From NCBI RefSeq assembly GCF_000829435.1, contig NZ_JXRP01000009.1:310001-374000 (forward strand): a DNA stretch of 64,000 nt, given 5' to 3'. The DNA is from Jeotgalibacillus soli. GTDB taxonomy: Bacteria; Bacillota; Bacilli; Bacillales; Jeotgalibacillaceae. Below are positions 25,593-33,845 of this stretch, in pieces. Under the pieces are notes generated by a model, which saw only the letters and a list, made by a program, of their open reading frames with translations, searched no databases and was not told where the DNA came from. The translations under genes were made by a program, and so were the position numbers. The stretch's first letter is position 1. Each line of letters starts with the position of its first letter.

Positions 25593-25722
25593 ACTTAAAA
25601 GTGTTTATTGGAAACCCGTTATTTCATATCGTGAACTGGGAAGAAAATCATGATACACTAGTAGAAATTATTCGTCTGCCTAGTATAGTGAGCGGATAGA
25701 ACGGTATGTACGGAGAGGTGCT

Positions 25723-26484
25723 ATGGAACAATTTTTGGAAGAACAGTACGACATTATGGATGTAAGTCTGCTGGCGGGGAAAATTATGCTGGAGAGCGGA
25801 GCGGAAACCTATCGCGTAGAAGACACAATGATGCGCATGGCGGCAGCTTATGGAATAAAAGAATCACACAGCTATGTAACGCCTACGGGAATCATGTTTT
25901 CAATTGAAACGGAGGAGCCGACGAAAACGAAGCTTATTCGAATATCGGTTCGAACGACCGACTTAAAGAAAGTCGCGATGGTCAACAGCACATCGAGAAG
26001 AATTACAAACGGTGAACTGACAGTATCGCAAGCTTATCGTGAGTTAAAGGAAATTCATACTTCTGATGTTACATTTCCTCTGAAATTAAGAATCGCGGCT
26101 GCTTCTATTGCGAGCGGTTGTTTTTTAATCATGTTTCAGGGGAGCTGGATCGACTTTATTTCTGCGATGGTTGCTGGCGGACTTGGTTTTATGAGTGTGG
26201 TCTATTTTGAACGGTTAATCCCGATTAAATTCTTTTCAGAGTTTATCGCTGCATTGATTGTTGGAATTCTTTCTTTTTTATTTGTGCATACAGGTCTTGG
26301 CATGCATCTTGACAGGATTATCATCGGCTCAGTGATGCCCCTTGTACCTGGACTTCTTATTACGAATGCTGTACGGGATTTAATGGCAGGACATCTTCTA
26401 TCTGGTTTGGCCAAAGGAGCAGAGGCTTTTCTAACTGCGTTTGCGATTGGTTCAGGAATTGCGGTTGTGTTGACGTTTTTGTAA
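25723..26484 (+). CDS. ThrE-type exporter, larger subunit (YjjP-like)
   Basis: A 253-residue protein matching the ThrE family (PF06738). A cytosolic region of about 130 residues contains AGKIMLESGAETYRVEDTM, the conserved entry motif, and HSYVTPTGIMFS; four or five membrane helices follow, with RDLMAGHLLSGLAKGAEAFLTAF near the end. It works with the next gene as a split threonine/serine (or dicarboxylate, as in YjjPB) exporter. GGAGAGG precedes the ATG. Confidence 0.88.
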   Translation: MEQFLEEQYDIMDVSLLAGKIMLESGAETYRVEDTMMRMAAAYGIKESHSYVTPTGIMFSIETEEPTKTKLIRISVRTTDLKKVAMVNSTSRRITNGELTVSQAYRELKEIHTSDVTFPLKLRIAAASIASGCFLIMFQGSWIDFISAMVAGGLGFMSVVYFERLIPIKFFSEFIAALIVGILSFLFVHTGLGMHLDRIIIGSVMPLVPGLLITNAVRDLMAGHLLSGLAKGAEAFLTAFAIGSGIAVVLTFL

Positions 26485-26502
26485 TGGAAAGGAGAGATCG
26501 AG

Positions 26503-26952
26503 ATGGCTATAACAATCGCAGCCCAGCTCGTCACAAGCTTTATCGCAGCGGCAGCCTTCGGGATCATTTTTAACGCCCCAAAGGAATCGCTGATAAAATG
26601 TGGATTGGTCGGAATGATCGGATGGATCGTTTATTTTATGCTCGCCTTTTACGGAGTTGATGAAGTGGTTGCGACGGTTTCAGCTGCCTTTATCATTGCG
26701 GTTATAAGCCAAGTGTATGCCAAGCTTTATAAAACGCCGGTGATCATTTTTACAGTTGCTGGGATCATTCCGCTCGTTCCAGGGGGAATTGCGTATAACG
26801 CGATGAGAAATTTTGTGACCAATGATTACAATATGGCGATTAATTTGGCAGCAAAAGCCTTTATGATTTCAGGAGCGATCGCAATGGGAATTATTCTTTC
26901 GGAGGTCATTAATCAGCTTATCCGCCAGAGCAAATTGAATTCTAAAGCATAA
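26503..26952 (+). CDS. ThrE-type exporter, smaller subunit (YjjB-like, DUF3815)
   Basis: A 149-residue protein with four to five membrane helices. It corresponds to the C-terminal half of fused ThrE proteins (PF12821): AAAFGIIFNAPKESLIKCG, then the conserved GIIPLVPGG turn and AYNAMRNF. AAGGAG lies 8-9 nt before ATG, 18 bp after the first subunit. Direction and substrate are inferred from ThrE and YjjPB. Confidence 0.88.
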   Translation: MAITIAAQLVTSFIAAAAFGIIFNAPKESLIKCGLVGMIGWIVYFMLAFYGVDEVVATVSAAFIIAVISQVYAKLYKTPVIIFTVAGIIPLVPGGIAYNAMRNFVTNDYNMAINLAAKAFMISGAIAMGIILSEVINQLIRQSKLNSKA

Positions 26953-26956
26953 AAAG

Positions 26957-27008
26957 GACTTGTGACATTAGCCGAAAGCAAAGGGCTGATGATACAAGTT
27001 TTTTTATA
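26957..27008 (+). terminator. Terminator of the ThrE-type exporter pair
   Basis: GGACTTGTGACATTAGCC pairs imperfectly with GGCTGATGATACAAGT, followed by TTTTTTT. Confidence 0.8.
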
Positions 27009-27095
27009 TAGAATTTGAATCCCGCTGATATTATGTTTTTACCTTATACTATTTAATGTGATTTAATAAAAGTTTTGCAATAGAGGGAGGCGGTT

Positions 27096-27407
27096 ATGAC
27101 AGAAATAGATGGGTTAATCACTGTCAAGAATCATATAGGGTCAGAGATTTTAACGATTGATGGCAGGCCCCTCTCAAAGATGTTTAGCGATTTTAATGGA
27201 AAGACAATCACTTTGCATATCGACTGTGGTTCCGTGCTTTCAAAAGCATTCAAGGGAACGGCTGAGGTGTTTTACTTTGAGGGGACACAGGAATTTCACA
27301 GAGGAACTAAGTATGTGAATGCCTTTTTCATTGAAGATGATGATATTCTTGAACACCTGATCAAGCTGGAAGGAAAGAAGCTGAGGCTTACGGCTTCAAT
27401 TGACTAG
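27096..27407 (+). CDS. Hypothetical protein, 103 residues
   Basis: Not recognised. A soluble protein beginning MTEIDGLITVKNHIGSEI with no signal, membrane segment or metal motif. It appears rich in beta structure and ends in an EGKKLRLTASID strand. GGGAGGC lies close to the ATG. A weaker match to the 16-bp operator shared by the neighbouring genes (TTTACCTTATACTATT, 27038-27053, 13 of 16 with the 27426 site) lies just upstream, so it may belong to the same regulon. Confidence 0.75.
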   Translation: MTEIDGLITVKNHIGSEILTIDGRPLSKMFSDFNGKTITLHIDCGSVLSKAFKGTAEVFYFEGTQEFHRGTKYVNAFFIEDDDILEHLIKLEGKKLRLTASID

Positions 27408-27425
27408 AAAGCTGTGTTTATTTTT

Positions 27426-27441
27426 TATACCTTATAGTATA
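27426..27441. promoter_or_regulatory. Operator-like palindrome, site 1 (upstream of DUF1450 gene)
   Basis: TATACCTTATAGTATA. It has the same form TATACCNTNNNGTATA as the sites in front of the SufR-like gene (28767) and sodA (28853). TATAGT inside it could serve as a -10 box, which would make bound repressor block transcription. Confidence 0.6.
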
Positions 27442-27478
27442 GGAAACTACCATACTTATAAGAAGGATAGGAAGTGCA

Positions 27479-27724
27479 ATGGGAATTATTGTGGTTGGAA
27501 TTTGTGACGGCAGTCTAATTACAGCCATTCCGCTGGAAGAAATATTGGAAAGAGAATACCCGGGAGTTGCGGTAATTGAAAACAGCTGCCTTTCCTTCTA
27601 CGGAATGTGTGGAAAAAGGCCTAATGTAATGGTAAACGGCAAGCAGATCTTTGCAAAAACTGCTGAGCAATGCCTGGAACTGATTAAACCGCATATTGAA
27701 GCAGAATTAGCTGTTTATGCATAA
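27479..27724 (+). CDS. DUF1450 family small protein (YuzB-like)
   Basis: An 81-residue protein with the DUF1450 layout: an N-terminal strand with Cys9 (IIVVGICDG), an EYPGVAVIENSCLSFYGMC segment holding two more cysteines, then RPNVMVNGKQIFAKTAEQCLELI. This is a thioredoxin-like fold that may bind a metal or iron-sulfur cluster; family function is unknown. AGGAAG precedes ATG. An operator-like palindrome upstream links it to the SufR-like regulator. Confidence 0.75.
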   Translation: MGIIVVGICDGSLITAIPLEEILEREYPGVAVIENSCLSFYGMCGKRPNVMVNGKQIFAKTAEQCLELIKPHIEAELAVYA

Positions 27725-27747
27725 ATGAAGGATGGGTTGTTATTTTA

Positions 27748-27824
27748 GCTATGTAGATGTCCATTGTGGATTTTTTTACATCTTTGATTGGAGAGGAAAT
27801 CAACTGACACGTTTAACAAAGCAA
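27748..27824. mobile_element. MITE-like element, copy 3 (internally deleted)
   Basis: About 77 bp consisting of little more than the two terminal repeats: left GCTATGTAG..CATTGTGGATTTTT and right GGAAATCAACTGACAC..TTTAACAAAGC. The octamer TTATTTTA lies on both sides (27740-27747 and 27825-27832), consistent with an 8-bp target duplication. Confidence 0.6.
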
Positions 27825-27927
27825 TTATTTTAAAAAACAGTGCAGTTCACTTCCTGAAAAGAGGAGATTTTTATGGGGAATAGCTGATTCACTATTTTAA
27901 AAAATGATCCTACAAGAGGAGAAGGCG

Positions 27928-28055
27928 GGTTTGGTGTTGGCATCAGATGGGACAGGCGAGACTCAAGCAGGTGCGTCTGCGACCTGAGAGGCTCACTGCT
28001 CCCGCGGAAAGCGAACGCCTGAATCGGAAATCAACAGGCAAGTTTACCAGAGTCT
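27928..28055. mobile_element. MITE-like element, copy 4 (right part)
   Basis: The GC-rich core (GGTGCGTCTGCGACCTGAGA, CCCGCGGAAAGCGAACGCCT) and right end (GGAAATCAACAGGCAAGTTT) match copy 1; the left end is not recognisable. Confidence 0.6.
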
Positions 28056-28090
28056 AACAGTAAAAAAGAGAAGCATACTTGGTATACTCC

Positions 28091-28723
28091 TCAGTTAACT
28101 TTAAATAGAAACTTGCAATAATTATCACCGTCTGTCTGGCAGCACGTTCGATTGATTTGTTCCGTCCCGAGGATGTTTTTAAAAAGCTCGGTCTCACAGC
28201 GGCAAGCAACCTTGAAATCCTTTGCAACAGAGAAGATCGGGCAGTTATATTCAGTCAATTCAAAGGTGTTTTCATCAACCTCAGTCAGTTCCGCCATATA
28301 ACCTTTATCGTTTTGAATGGCAGCCAGTTCGTTTAGCTTCTCGCGCGGAGATGTTTTTTCGTCAAGCCTGCCTCTGTATTCTTGGGTGAGGCGGTCTTCT
28401 CTTTTTTTGAATAAAAGCTCGACAGACTCTTCACCGTGAATTTCTTTTATGTCATGAAGGATGTCAACCGAAATTCCTTCATAGTTTTTTGGGAAATAAT
28501 CTTGAGCCTTTTTGGACAGCATATACATTTGGAGAGGCCTTCCGACCGGCTGTTTGATTGCCTTTGTTGCAATCACACCATCCTTTTCAAGCTTGATGAG
28601 GTGCTTTCTTACAGCCATATGTGTAATTTCGAGTCGATTAGTCAAATCATTGACGGTCAGGTGCTCCTCTTTTTTGAGCAAATCAAGAATTTTCTCTTTC
28701 GTACTCTTTGAAAGATTATTCAT
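28091..28723 (-). CDS. SufR-like HTH regulator with C-terminal cysteine cluster
   Basis: A 210-residue regulator. The N-terminal winged helix (residues about 8-70) has LTVNDLTNRLEITHMAVRKH as its recognition region. The C-terminal domain holds a cysteine set: NC, then C after exactly 12 residues (FKVAC), a neighbouring Cys, and CCQTDGDNYC near the end. A C-X12-C plus later Cys pattern is typical of SufR-type iron-sulfur repressors. It is transcribed away from sodA and shares operator-like palindromes with it. I infer a redox- or iron-sulfur-sensing repressor of itself, sodA and the DUF1450 gene. Confidence 0.75.
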   Translation of the reverse strand: MNNLSKSTKEKILDLLKKEEHLTVNDLTNRLEITHMAVRKHLIKLEKDGVIATKAIKQPVGRPLQMYMLSKKAQDYFPKNYEGISVDILHDIKEIHGEESVELLFKKREDRLTQEYRGRLDEKTSPREKLNELAAIQNDKGYMAELTEVDENTFELTEYNCPIFSVAKDFKVACRCETELFKNILGTEQINRTCCQTDGDNYCKFLFKVN

Positions 28724-28766
28724 ATTACTGCCTCCAATGGTGGGGAAAATTAATTCATCTATTAGT

Positions 28767-28782
28767 TATACCATAAAGTATA
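28767..28782. promoter_or_regulatory. Operator-like palindrome, site 2 (own promoter of the SufR-like gene)
   Basis: TATACCATAAAGTATA, 44 bp upstream of the regulator start on the minus strand; the outer TATAC/GTATA arms are perfect. Confidence 0.6.
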
Positions 28783-28852
28783 AAATCTTAATATTAAAGA
28801 CAAATAGATTGATTTAGAGAACTTTATTCTATATTATTTAATTATGATTAAT

Positions 28853-28868
28853 TATACCATTTGGTATA
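28853..28868. promoter_or_regulatory. Operator-like palindrome, site 3 (sodA promoter)
   Basis: TATACCATTTGGTATA, a perfect 7+2+7 palindrome ending 28 bp before the sodA start. Its right half overlaps a TATAAA that could be the -10 box. Confidence 0.65.
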
Positions 28869-28896
28869 AAAATATAAATCTTAGGAGGATTACATA

Positions 28897-29517
28897 ATGA
28901 CTACTTATTCACTTCCAGCTTTAAATTATGATTTTAACGCATTGGAGCCTCATATTGATCAAGCAACAATGGAGATCCACCACGGTAGACACCATCAAAC
29001 ATATGTTAACAACCTGAATGCTGCTTTGGAGGGTAAGCCTGAACTTCAGGAGAAATCTCTTGAAGAATTGCTTGCGAACCTTGATGCAGTTCCGGAGGCA
29101 ATTAGAAATGCTGTAAGAAATAATGGCGGCGGTCACTTGAACCACAGCCTGTTCTGGGAAGTCATTGCTCCTGCTAAAGAAAATAACGGTCCTTCAGGCA
29201 GCCTTGAAGCAGCAATTAAAGAAGCATTCGGCAGCTTTGACAACTTTAAAAATGAATTCTCTAATGCTGCTGCAACACGTTTTGGCTCTGGCTGGGCATG
29301 GCTTGTTGCTCGCGAAAACGGCAAACTTGAAATTACAAGCACACCAAACCAGGACAACCCGGTTATGGAAGGAAAGACAGCTATCCTTGGTCTTGACGTT
29401 TGGGAGCATGCATACTATTTGAATTACCAAAACAGAAGACCTGACTATATTGCCAGCTTCTTCAACATCGTCAATTGGGATGCTGTATCAGAAAAGTTTG
29501 AGGGTGTACAAAAATAA
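28897..29517 (+). CDS. sodA: Superoxide dismutase (Mn/Fe family)
   Basis: A 206-residue Mn/Fe superoxide dismutase converting superoxide to oxygen and peroxide. Metal ligands are His28 (EIHHGRHH), His83 (HLNHSLFW), Asp167 and His171 (DVWEHAYY). [10 protein letters not shown] and the GHLNHS motif favour manganese. No signal peptide, so cytoplasmic. AGGAGG lies 9 nt before ATG. Control by the divergent SufR-like regulator is suggested by the palindrome at 28853-28868. Confidence 0.93.
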   Translation: MTTYSLPALNYDFNALEPHIDQATMEIHHGRHHQTYVNNLNAALEGKPELQEKSLEELLANLDAVPEAIRNAVRNNGGGHLNHSLFWEVIAPAKENNGPSGSLEAAIKEAFGSFDNFKNEFSNAAATRFGSGWAWLVARENGKLEITSTPNQDNPVMEGKTAILGLDVWEHAYYLNYQNRRPDYIASFFNIVNWDAVSEKFEGVQK

Positions 29518-29526
29518 TTGATTTTT

Positions 29527-29556
29527 GAATAAGGTGCCTTTTGGGGCACCTTATTC
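29527..29556 (+). terminator. Terminator of sodA
   Basis: AATAAGGTGCC pairs with GGCACCTTATT around TTTTGG, followed by CTGTTTTT. Confidence 0.9.
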
Positions 29557-29570
29557 TGTTTTTAGTTTAT

Positions 29571-29730
29571 AGTGCATTGCTAATTTTTGCGCGGAACGGA
29601 AGGCTAGAGACTCCTCCGGGCTGAAGCGGGAGAGGTGAGATCCACAGGTGCGTTTGCGACCTGCGAGGCTCACCGCCCGTCCCGACGGAAAGCGAGCGCC
29701 TGGAGTGGAAATCAACAAACACGTTTAAGA
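29571..29730. mobile_element. MITE-like element, copy 5
   Basis: About 160 bp. The core (CACAGGTGCGTTTGCGACCT, GACGGAAAGCGAGCGCCTGG) and right end (GTGGAAATCAACAAACAC) match copies 1 and 4; the left TTTTTGCGCGG is decayed. It lies between sodA and the monooxygenase gene. Confidence 0.65.
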
Positions 29731-29756
29731 ATCTTAATAAAGGATGGTGGAAAGAG

Positions 29757-30815
29757 ATGGAACAATATCGAATCGATCCAAATAAGGGTTTGGAATTTGG
29801 ACTTTATACGTTAGGGGATCATATCCCAGATCCGAACACTGGTAAGCGAATTTCAGCTACACAAAGGATACATGAAATTATTGAGTTAGCTAAGCTGGCT
29901 GATGAGGCAGGCATTGATTATTTTAGTGTTGGTGAAAGCCATCAGGATTACTTTGCCACTCAAGCTCATGCAGTCGTATTGGGCGCTATTGCTCAAGCAA
30001 CTAAAAAAATTAAAATCGGAAGTTCCTCTACCATTATCAGTACCTCAGATCCCGTACGTGTGTATGAGAATTTTGCTACCATTGACTTGATTTCAAATGG
30101 CCGTGCGGAGATTGTTGCCGGCCGTGCATCTCGTGTTGGACTGTATCGTCTATTAGGCTATGACCTTCGTGATTATGAAGCGCTGTTTGAGGAAAAATTT
30201 GATTTATTGCTTAAGCTTAATGAAGAAGAAGTAGTGAATTGGAGCGGAAATTTCCGTGCACCGTTAGAGGATGCTAAGGTTCTACCGAGGCCTAAAAACG
30301 GATCACTTCCAATTTGGCGAGCAGTTGGCGGTACATCTGCCAGTGCGATGAAGGCTGGATATGCAGGCGTTCCAATGATGCTCGCTGCATTAGGAGGGCC
30401 AGCAAGCCTCTTTAAACATAACATTGACGCCTATCGTGAGACTGCTAAGAGGAGCGGCTTTGATCCGGCCGAGCTGCCGGTTGGAACAACAGGATTTTTC
30501 TTTGCAGCAGAAACATCACAAGAAGCAATGAGAGAAATGTATCCTTATATCAATGAAGGAATGAAGCTGACAAATGGACAAGGCTTCCCAAAACAGGCAT
30601 TCGCTCAGGCTGCAGATAAACGGAATGTGATCAATGTCGGCAGCCCGCAGGAAATTATTGAAAAAATACTGTATCAGCACGAGCTGTTCGGACATCAGCG
30701 TTATCTCGCACAAATGGATTTTGGCGGGATGCCATTTGAACGCTTAGCAAAAAATATTGACATTATTGGTACTGAAATTTTACCGGCCATAAGGAAATAT
30801 ACAGCAAAAAAATAG
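29757..30815 (+). CDS. LLM-class flavin-dependent monooxygenase
   Basis: A 352-residue bacterial-luciferase-like TIM barrel. FGLYTLGDH starts the first strand; AGIDYFSVGESHQDYFATQAHAVVLGAI, IKIGSSSTIISTSDPVRVYENFATID and AEIVAGRASR are family landmarks. It uses reduced FMN and oxygen on an unknown substrate. The NAD(P)H:FMN reductase gene that follows 12 bp later supplies FMNH2. GGTGGAAAG precedes ATG. Confidence 0.88.
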   Translation: MEQYRIDPNKGLEFGLYTLGDHIPDPNTGKRISATQRIHEIIELAKLADEAGIDYFSVGESHQDYFATQAHAVVLGAIAQATKKIKIGSSSTIISTSDPVRVYENFATIDLISNGRAEIVAGRASRVGLYRLLGYDLRDYEALFEEKFDLLLKLNEEEVVNWSGNFRAPLEDAKVLPRPKNGSLPIWRAVGGTSASAMKAGYAGVPMMLAALGGPASLFKHNIDAYRETAKRSGFDPAELPVGTTGFFFAAETSQEAMREMYPYINEGMKLTNGQGFPKQAFAQAADKRNVINVGSPQEIIEKILYQHELFGHQRYLAQMDFGGMPFERLAKNIDIIGTEILPAIRKYTAKK

Positions 30816-30827
30816 GAGGCAATCCTC

Positions 30828-31394
30828 ATGAAAATCGTTGGAATATCCGGCTCCCTCGTAGGTTCGAAAACAAGAACAGCAATGAACCAGCTATCCAAAG
30901 AGATGACAGAAAAATATCCTGACGCAGCATTCACGCTTATTGATCTGGCAGAATATACCCTTCAGTTCAGTGATGGACGCAATTATTTGGAGTATGAAGG
31001 CGATACCGGATATGTAACAAAAACAATCATGGAAGCTGATGCCATTGTCATTGGAACACCTGTTTTTCAGGCATCTATTCCAGCTCCCTTAAAAAATGTT
31101 TTTGACTTGCTGCCCGTTAACGCATTTCGCGACAAGGTGGTAAGCATTTTTGTAACGGCTGGTTCTGCCAAGCATTATCTAGTAGCTGAGCAACAGCTTA
31201 AGCCAATTCTTTCTTACATGAAAGCCCAACTTGTTCAATCGTTTGTATTTATTGAAGAGAAGGATTTTCATAATAAAGAAATCGTAAATGACGATGTCTT
31301 CTTTAGAATCGAACGTTTGGTTGAAGATACCGTTTTGTTAACAGAAACATATAGAAAGCTTCGGGAAGAAAAAGAAGCTCAATATGATTTTTAA
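30828..31394 (+). CDS. NAD(P)H-dependent FMN reductase (SsuE-like)
   Basis: A 188-residue flavodoxin-fold reductase. The FMN phosphate loop is GISGSLVGSKTRTA at the N-terminus, followed by DAIVIGTPVFQASIPAPLKNVFDLL, the flavin-binding signature of the SsuE/MsuE group, and FVTAGSAKHYL. TAGGAGG precedes ATG. It forms a two-component system with the upstream LLM monooxygenase. Confidence 0.9.
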   Translation: MKIVGISGSLVGSKTRTAMNQLSKEMTEKYPDAAFTLIDLAEYTLQFSDGRNYLEYEGDTGYVTKTIMEADAIVIGTPVFQASIPAPLKNVFDLLPVNAFRDKVVSIFVTAGSAKHYLVAEQQLKPILSYMKAQLVQSFVFIEEKDFHNKEIVNDDVFFRIERLVEDTVLLTETYRKLREEKEAQYDF

Positions 31395-31449
31395 TAAGAT
31401 GTTCTGACGGAAATAAATCTTCAGAAATAACAATTTATTCCATTTTACA

Positions 31450-31497
31450 TAGGAGACCCTGATTTTCTTCTTAGCGTAAAAAAAATCAGGGTTTTAT
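31450..31497 (+). terminator. Terminator of the monooxygenase-reductase pair
   Basis: ACCCTGATTTT pairs with AAAATCAGGGT across a loop of about 20 nt, followed by TTTATTT. Confidence 0.75.
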
Positions 31498-32044
31498 TTA
31501 AAAAATATAGCAAAAGTGGATTAAGAGAAAAAAAGAATGTAAATTAAATCCTGAGAGATTTTAGATTGTTGAAGAGAGGTTATCTAAATAACCTTAAGAA
31601 ATTAATAAGGTTGTAGACAACGAAGACATTTAAGAACTTAATGATAACCATATATTGTTGTAGCTTTTGAGGGTGTGCAGCTTTCAACTTTTTTAAGCAG
31701 TAGGGATTGTTGCTAGTTAATCGATCTTCCTACAGTATTGTCCCTCGATCATAATACATCCTTACTTTCGCTGTGCTGAAATTATAGCCCTTTGATAATT
31801 AGTGCTTTGAAAACTCCTTTTGGTTGTAATAGATCGATATTTCTTTGGAGCAGAGTGGATATCTTTTTGTATCAAATACGAATCTCTTTTGAAGAATGTC
31901 TTAAAGACTTTAAACCAAAAGAGGATATCGTCTAGTTCAAAATAGTTCATATCAAAATCCGTCATCATGAGCACACAGGACTGTGGAGAACCGTATTACA
32001 AGTAAATTAGGTCATTTAAATCTAAAGTTTAAAGAAGAACAAAA
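31498..32044. other. Gene-free stretch with possible decayed coding sequence
   Basis: No intact gene. On the minus strand two broken open segments (about 31974-31762 and 31740-31570) give protein-like sequence (e.g. NYFELDDILFWFKVFKTFF; NPYCLKKLKAAHPQKLQQY) without ribosome sites and with an in-frame stop. This may be an old gene or insertion-sequence remnant; family not recognised. Confidence 0.35.
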
Positions 32045-32090
32045 GAAGGAGAATGCTTAATATTCAAAGCATTCTCCCTTTTTCATGCCA
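32045..32090. terminator. Terminator next to the ECF S-component gene
   Basis: GGAGAATGCTT pairs with AAGCATTCTCC around a short loop; CTTTTTC follows on plus and TTCTTTTG on minus. It most likely ends the minus-strand S-component gene. Confidence 0.8.
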
Positions 32091-32113
32091 TATAAAATAA
32101 TGGTTTTAAAAAG

Positions 32114-32647
32114 CTATTTAAAAATATGAACTTTTTTCAGCAAAACACAAACTGGAATGGCTATAATGATCCCCACAACATTTTGAACGATGTTTCCCGG
32201 AATGGAAGCCAGTGGTATAACCCAACTGCCGTATAGAACTCGTTCACAAATGTAATAAACACCTAACATGACGGGAATCGAAAGGATGGTAGCGAGTAGA
32301 TTGAATGCAATACTGTTTCCTTTGCGGCCGAACGACCAAGCAATTTTTCCGACTAAATATCCTTGCAAGCCACGTGCCACAATGGTGAAGGGTGCCCACA
32401 ATGTCCAACCAGATACTAAGTCAAATAAACCCATACCTATAGCGCCAGCGAGTGCTCCTTTTTTAGGGCCAAATAAGATGGATACTATAAAGAGCATGGC
32501 TGTGCCAAGATGAACCAATCCGCCATTAGCCGCAATCGGTAGTTTGATATTTAAAAAGATTGTTGCAACGAATACGAGTGCAATTAACATGCCTGTTAGA
32601 ATTAAATCAAAAGTGCGTGAGTTTGAATAACTTGTTGTATTTTGCAT
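32114..32647 (-). CDS. ECF transporter S component
   Basis: A 177-residue vitamin-uptake subunit with about five to six membrane helices of the PF07155 type. The first helix carries LILTGMLIALVFVATIFLN, followed by GLVHLGTAMLFIVSILFGPKKGALAGAIGMGLFDL, where the GPKxGAxxGxxG stretch is characteristic, and APFTIVARGLQGYLVG. The EcfAAT energising module is encoded elsewhere. The substrate is not clear; relatives carry pyrimidine- or queuosine-type compounds. GGAAGG lies 11 nt before ATG. Its leader contains hairpins but no riboswitch I can name. Confidence 0.82.
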   Translation of the reverse strand: MQNTTSYSNSRTFDLILTGMLIALVFVATIFLNIKLPIAANGGLVHLGTAMLFIVSILFGPKKGALAGAIGMGLFDLVSGWTLWAPFTIVARGLQGYLVGKIAWSFGRKGNSIAFNLLATILSIPVMLGVYYICERVLYGSWVIPLASIPGNIVQNVVGIIIAIPVCVLLKKVHIFK

Positions 32648-32881
32648 AGTTTTTTAAACCTTCCTTATCTTTTCTTTATAGGCTTCAAGGAATAGAGCGC
32701 AAGGTTGTCATTTCCTTGAAATCCTTGCTCTTGAAATCAGTTTTCAAATTCACTGATAATCTTAGCAAAAGATTGGCATCTTTAAAAGTGCCAATTTAGC
32801 AAAAAACTTAGGGGTCAGTTTATAGGGGAATCGTAAAGATTTAATGTTGAATCATGAAATGAAGAATTGTAGAGTTGAAAT

Positions 32882-33259
32882 AGGATAGAAGAAGATTTCC
32901 GTTTTCATTTGGAGAGAAAAGGGGCTCTTCTTGCAAAAGGGAGATTTTTTGGCATTCAATTTTATGAGCTGTTCTGGGATGATTTATTCTTTGAATTGGC
33001 CCAGCACGCGAATAAGATGGCAGCCGTTCTTAGGAAAGAGTGCAGCAACGTGAATTTTTCAGTCTTGTCGCATTCTCTTTCGAATCAAATTTTTCCAATA
33101 ATGCCGAACTCACTTATTACTGAGTTTCAAAAAAATTACTCGTTTATTGTATGGGAAAAGATTGATTCCACACACTCTGCAATTCAATTAGTAATATCAG
33201 GGGTAACAAAAGAGGAAGAGGTAAGAGCTTTTGTTGAGGACATGAAAAAGAAAAGTTAA
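32882..33259 (+). pseudogene. Remnant of low-specificity L-threonine aldolase (C-terminal part)
   Basis: Encodes only the last third of a threonine aldolase-like PLP enzyme: HLERKGALLAKGRFFGIQF, ELAQHANKMAAVLRK, NQIFPIMPN and VWEKID..SAIQLV. The catalytic lysine domain is absent, no ribosome site precedes it, and the frame runs back a few codons without a start. The segment is probably what survives of a deletion. Confidence 0.75.
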
Positions 33260-33492
33260 GCTTCATTTTTCTAATATACTAAACCCGAATATAAACAAAA
33301 GAGCCAGTCTTCTTCTGCGAAAGTCGGGCCTTCCATTCTTAAAATAAATCTGGTGCATATTTAATTACATAATAAAGCATATAAATCCAACTTGAAAAGC
33401 CATGTAAAGTAACCCAGCCTGGCTGCCTGGACTAACGGGTACGCCCACATAAACCACTGAATCAAAACATAAAATAGTCTAAGGAGGATAAT

Positions 33493-33783
33493 GTGAAAAC
33501 GTTTTTAATCATCCCCCAATTTCTTTATTTACTGTGCCTGTTTCCCTGGTTGGCGATCTTTGTTTTATCATTTATGAATTTTGATAATGGGTTCAGCTGG
33601 TCCAATATTGCTTTTGTTCTATCTATTGGTTTTTATCCAGTAGCAGTCATTTTCTGTTCGATCGTCGCTTGGGTTTTGAGAACTCCCATGAAACGTACGG
33701 CTGTCATTACTAATTTGGTGCCCATGATCTGGGTTGCTGGTTCAGTTCATGTAAACGCATGCTTTTTTTGTGAAATTAATTAA
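33493..33783 (+). CDS. Small membrane protein, 96 residues
   Basis: Not assigned to a family. Three hydrophobic segments are seen: residues about 4-28 (FLIIPQFLYLLCLFPWLAIF), 38-63 and 70-90. GTG at 33493 has AAGGAGGA upstream, a strong site. It lies 60 bp before a broken ECF sigma factor gene and could have been its partner. The C-terminus (CFFCEIN) may itself be truncated. Confidence 0.6.
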   Translation: MKTFLIIPQFLYLLCLFPWLAIFVLSFMNFDNGFSWSNIAFVLSIGFYPVAVIFCSIVAWVLRTPMKRTAVITNLVPMIWVAGSVHVNACFFCEIN

Positions 33784-33845
33784 GAATATTTTGTTTTTTG
33801 TTTACTTTTTAAAAGCTCAATCGTTATACAAGCAGGAGGATTGAT

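Larger units (their letters stand above)
25142..25722. other. Gene-free stretch with terminator and repeat
   Basis: Holds the terminator of the MDR gene and a short copy of the MITE-like repeat, listed separately. The segment 25340-25490 gives open frames that resemble no known protein and lack ribosome sites. Confidence 0.5.
27725..28090. other. Gene-free stretch made of repeat copies
   Basis: Contains two adjacent copies of the MITE-like repeat (27748-27824 and 27928-28055), separated by about 100 bp bearing a 12-bp direct repeat TATTTTAAAAAA. No gene is seen. Confidence 0.6.

Noticed and set aside
31762-31974. 70-residue minus-strand open frame as a gene
   Set aside because: No ribosome site, no recognised family, and the surroundings look decayed.
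32648-32880. Riboswitch before the ECF S-component gene
   Set aside because: Several hairpins exist, but no conserved core of TPP, preQ1, FMN or other known classes was found.
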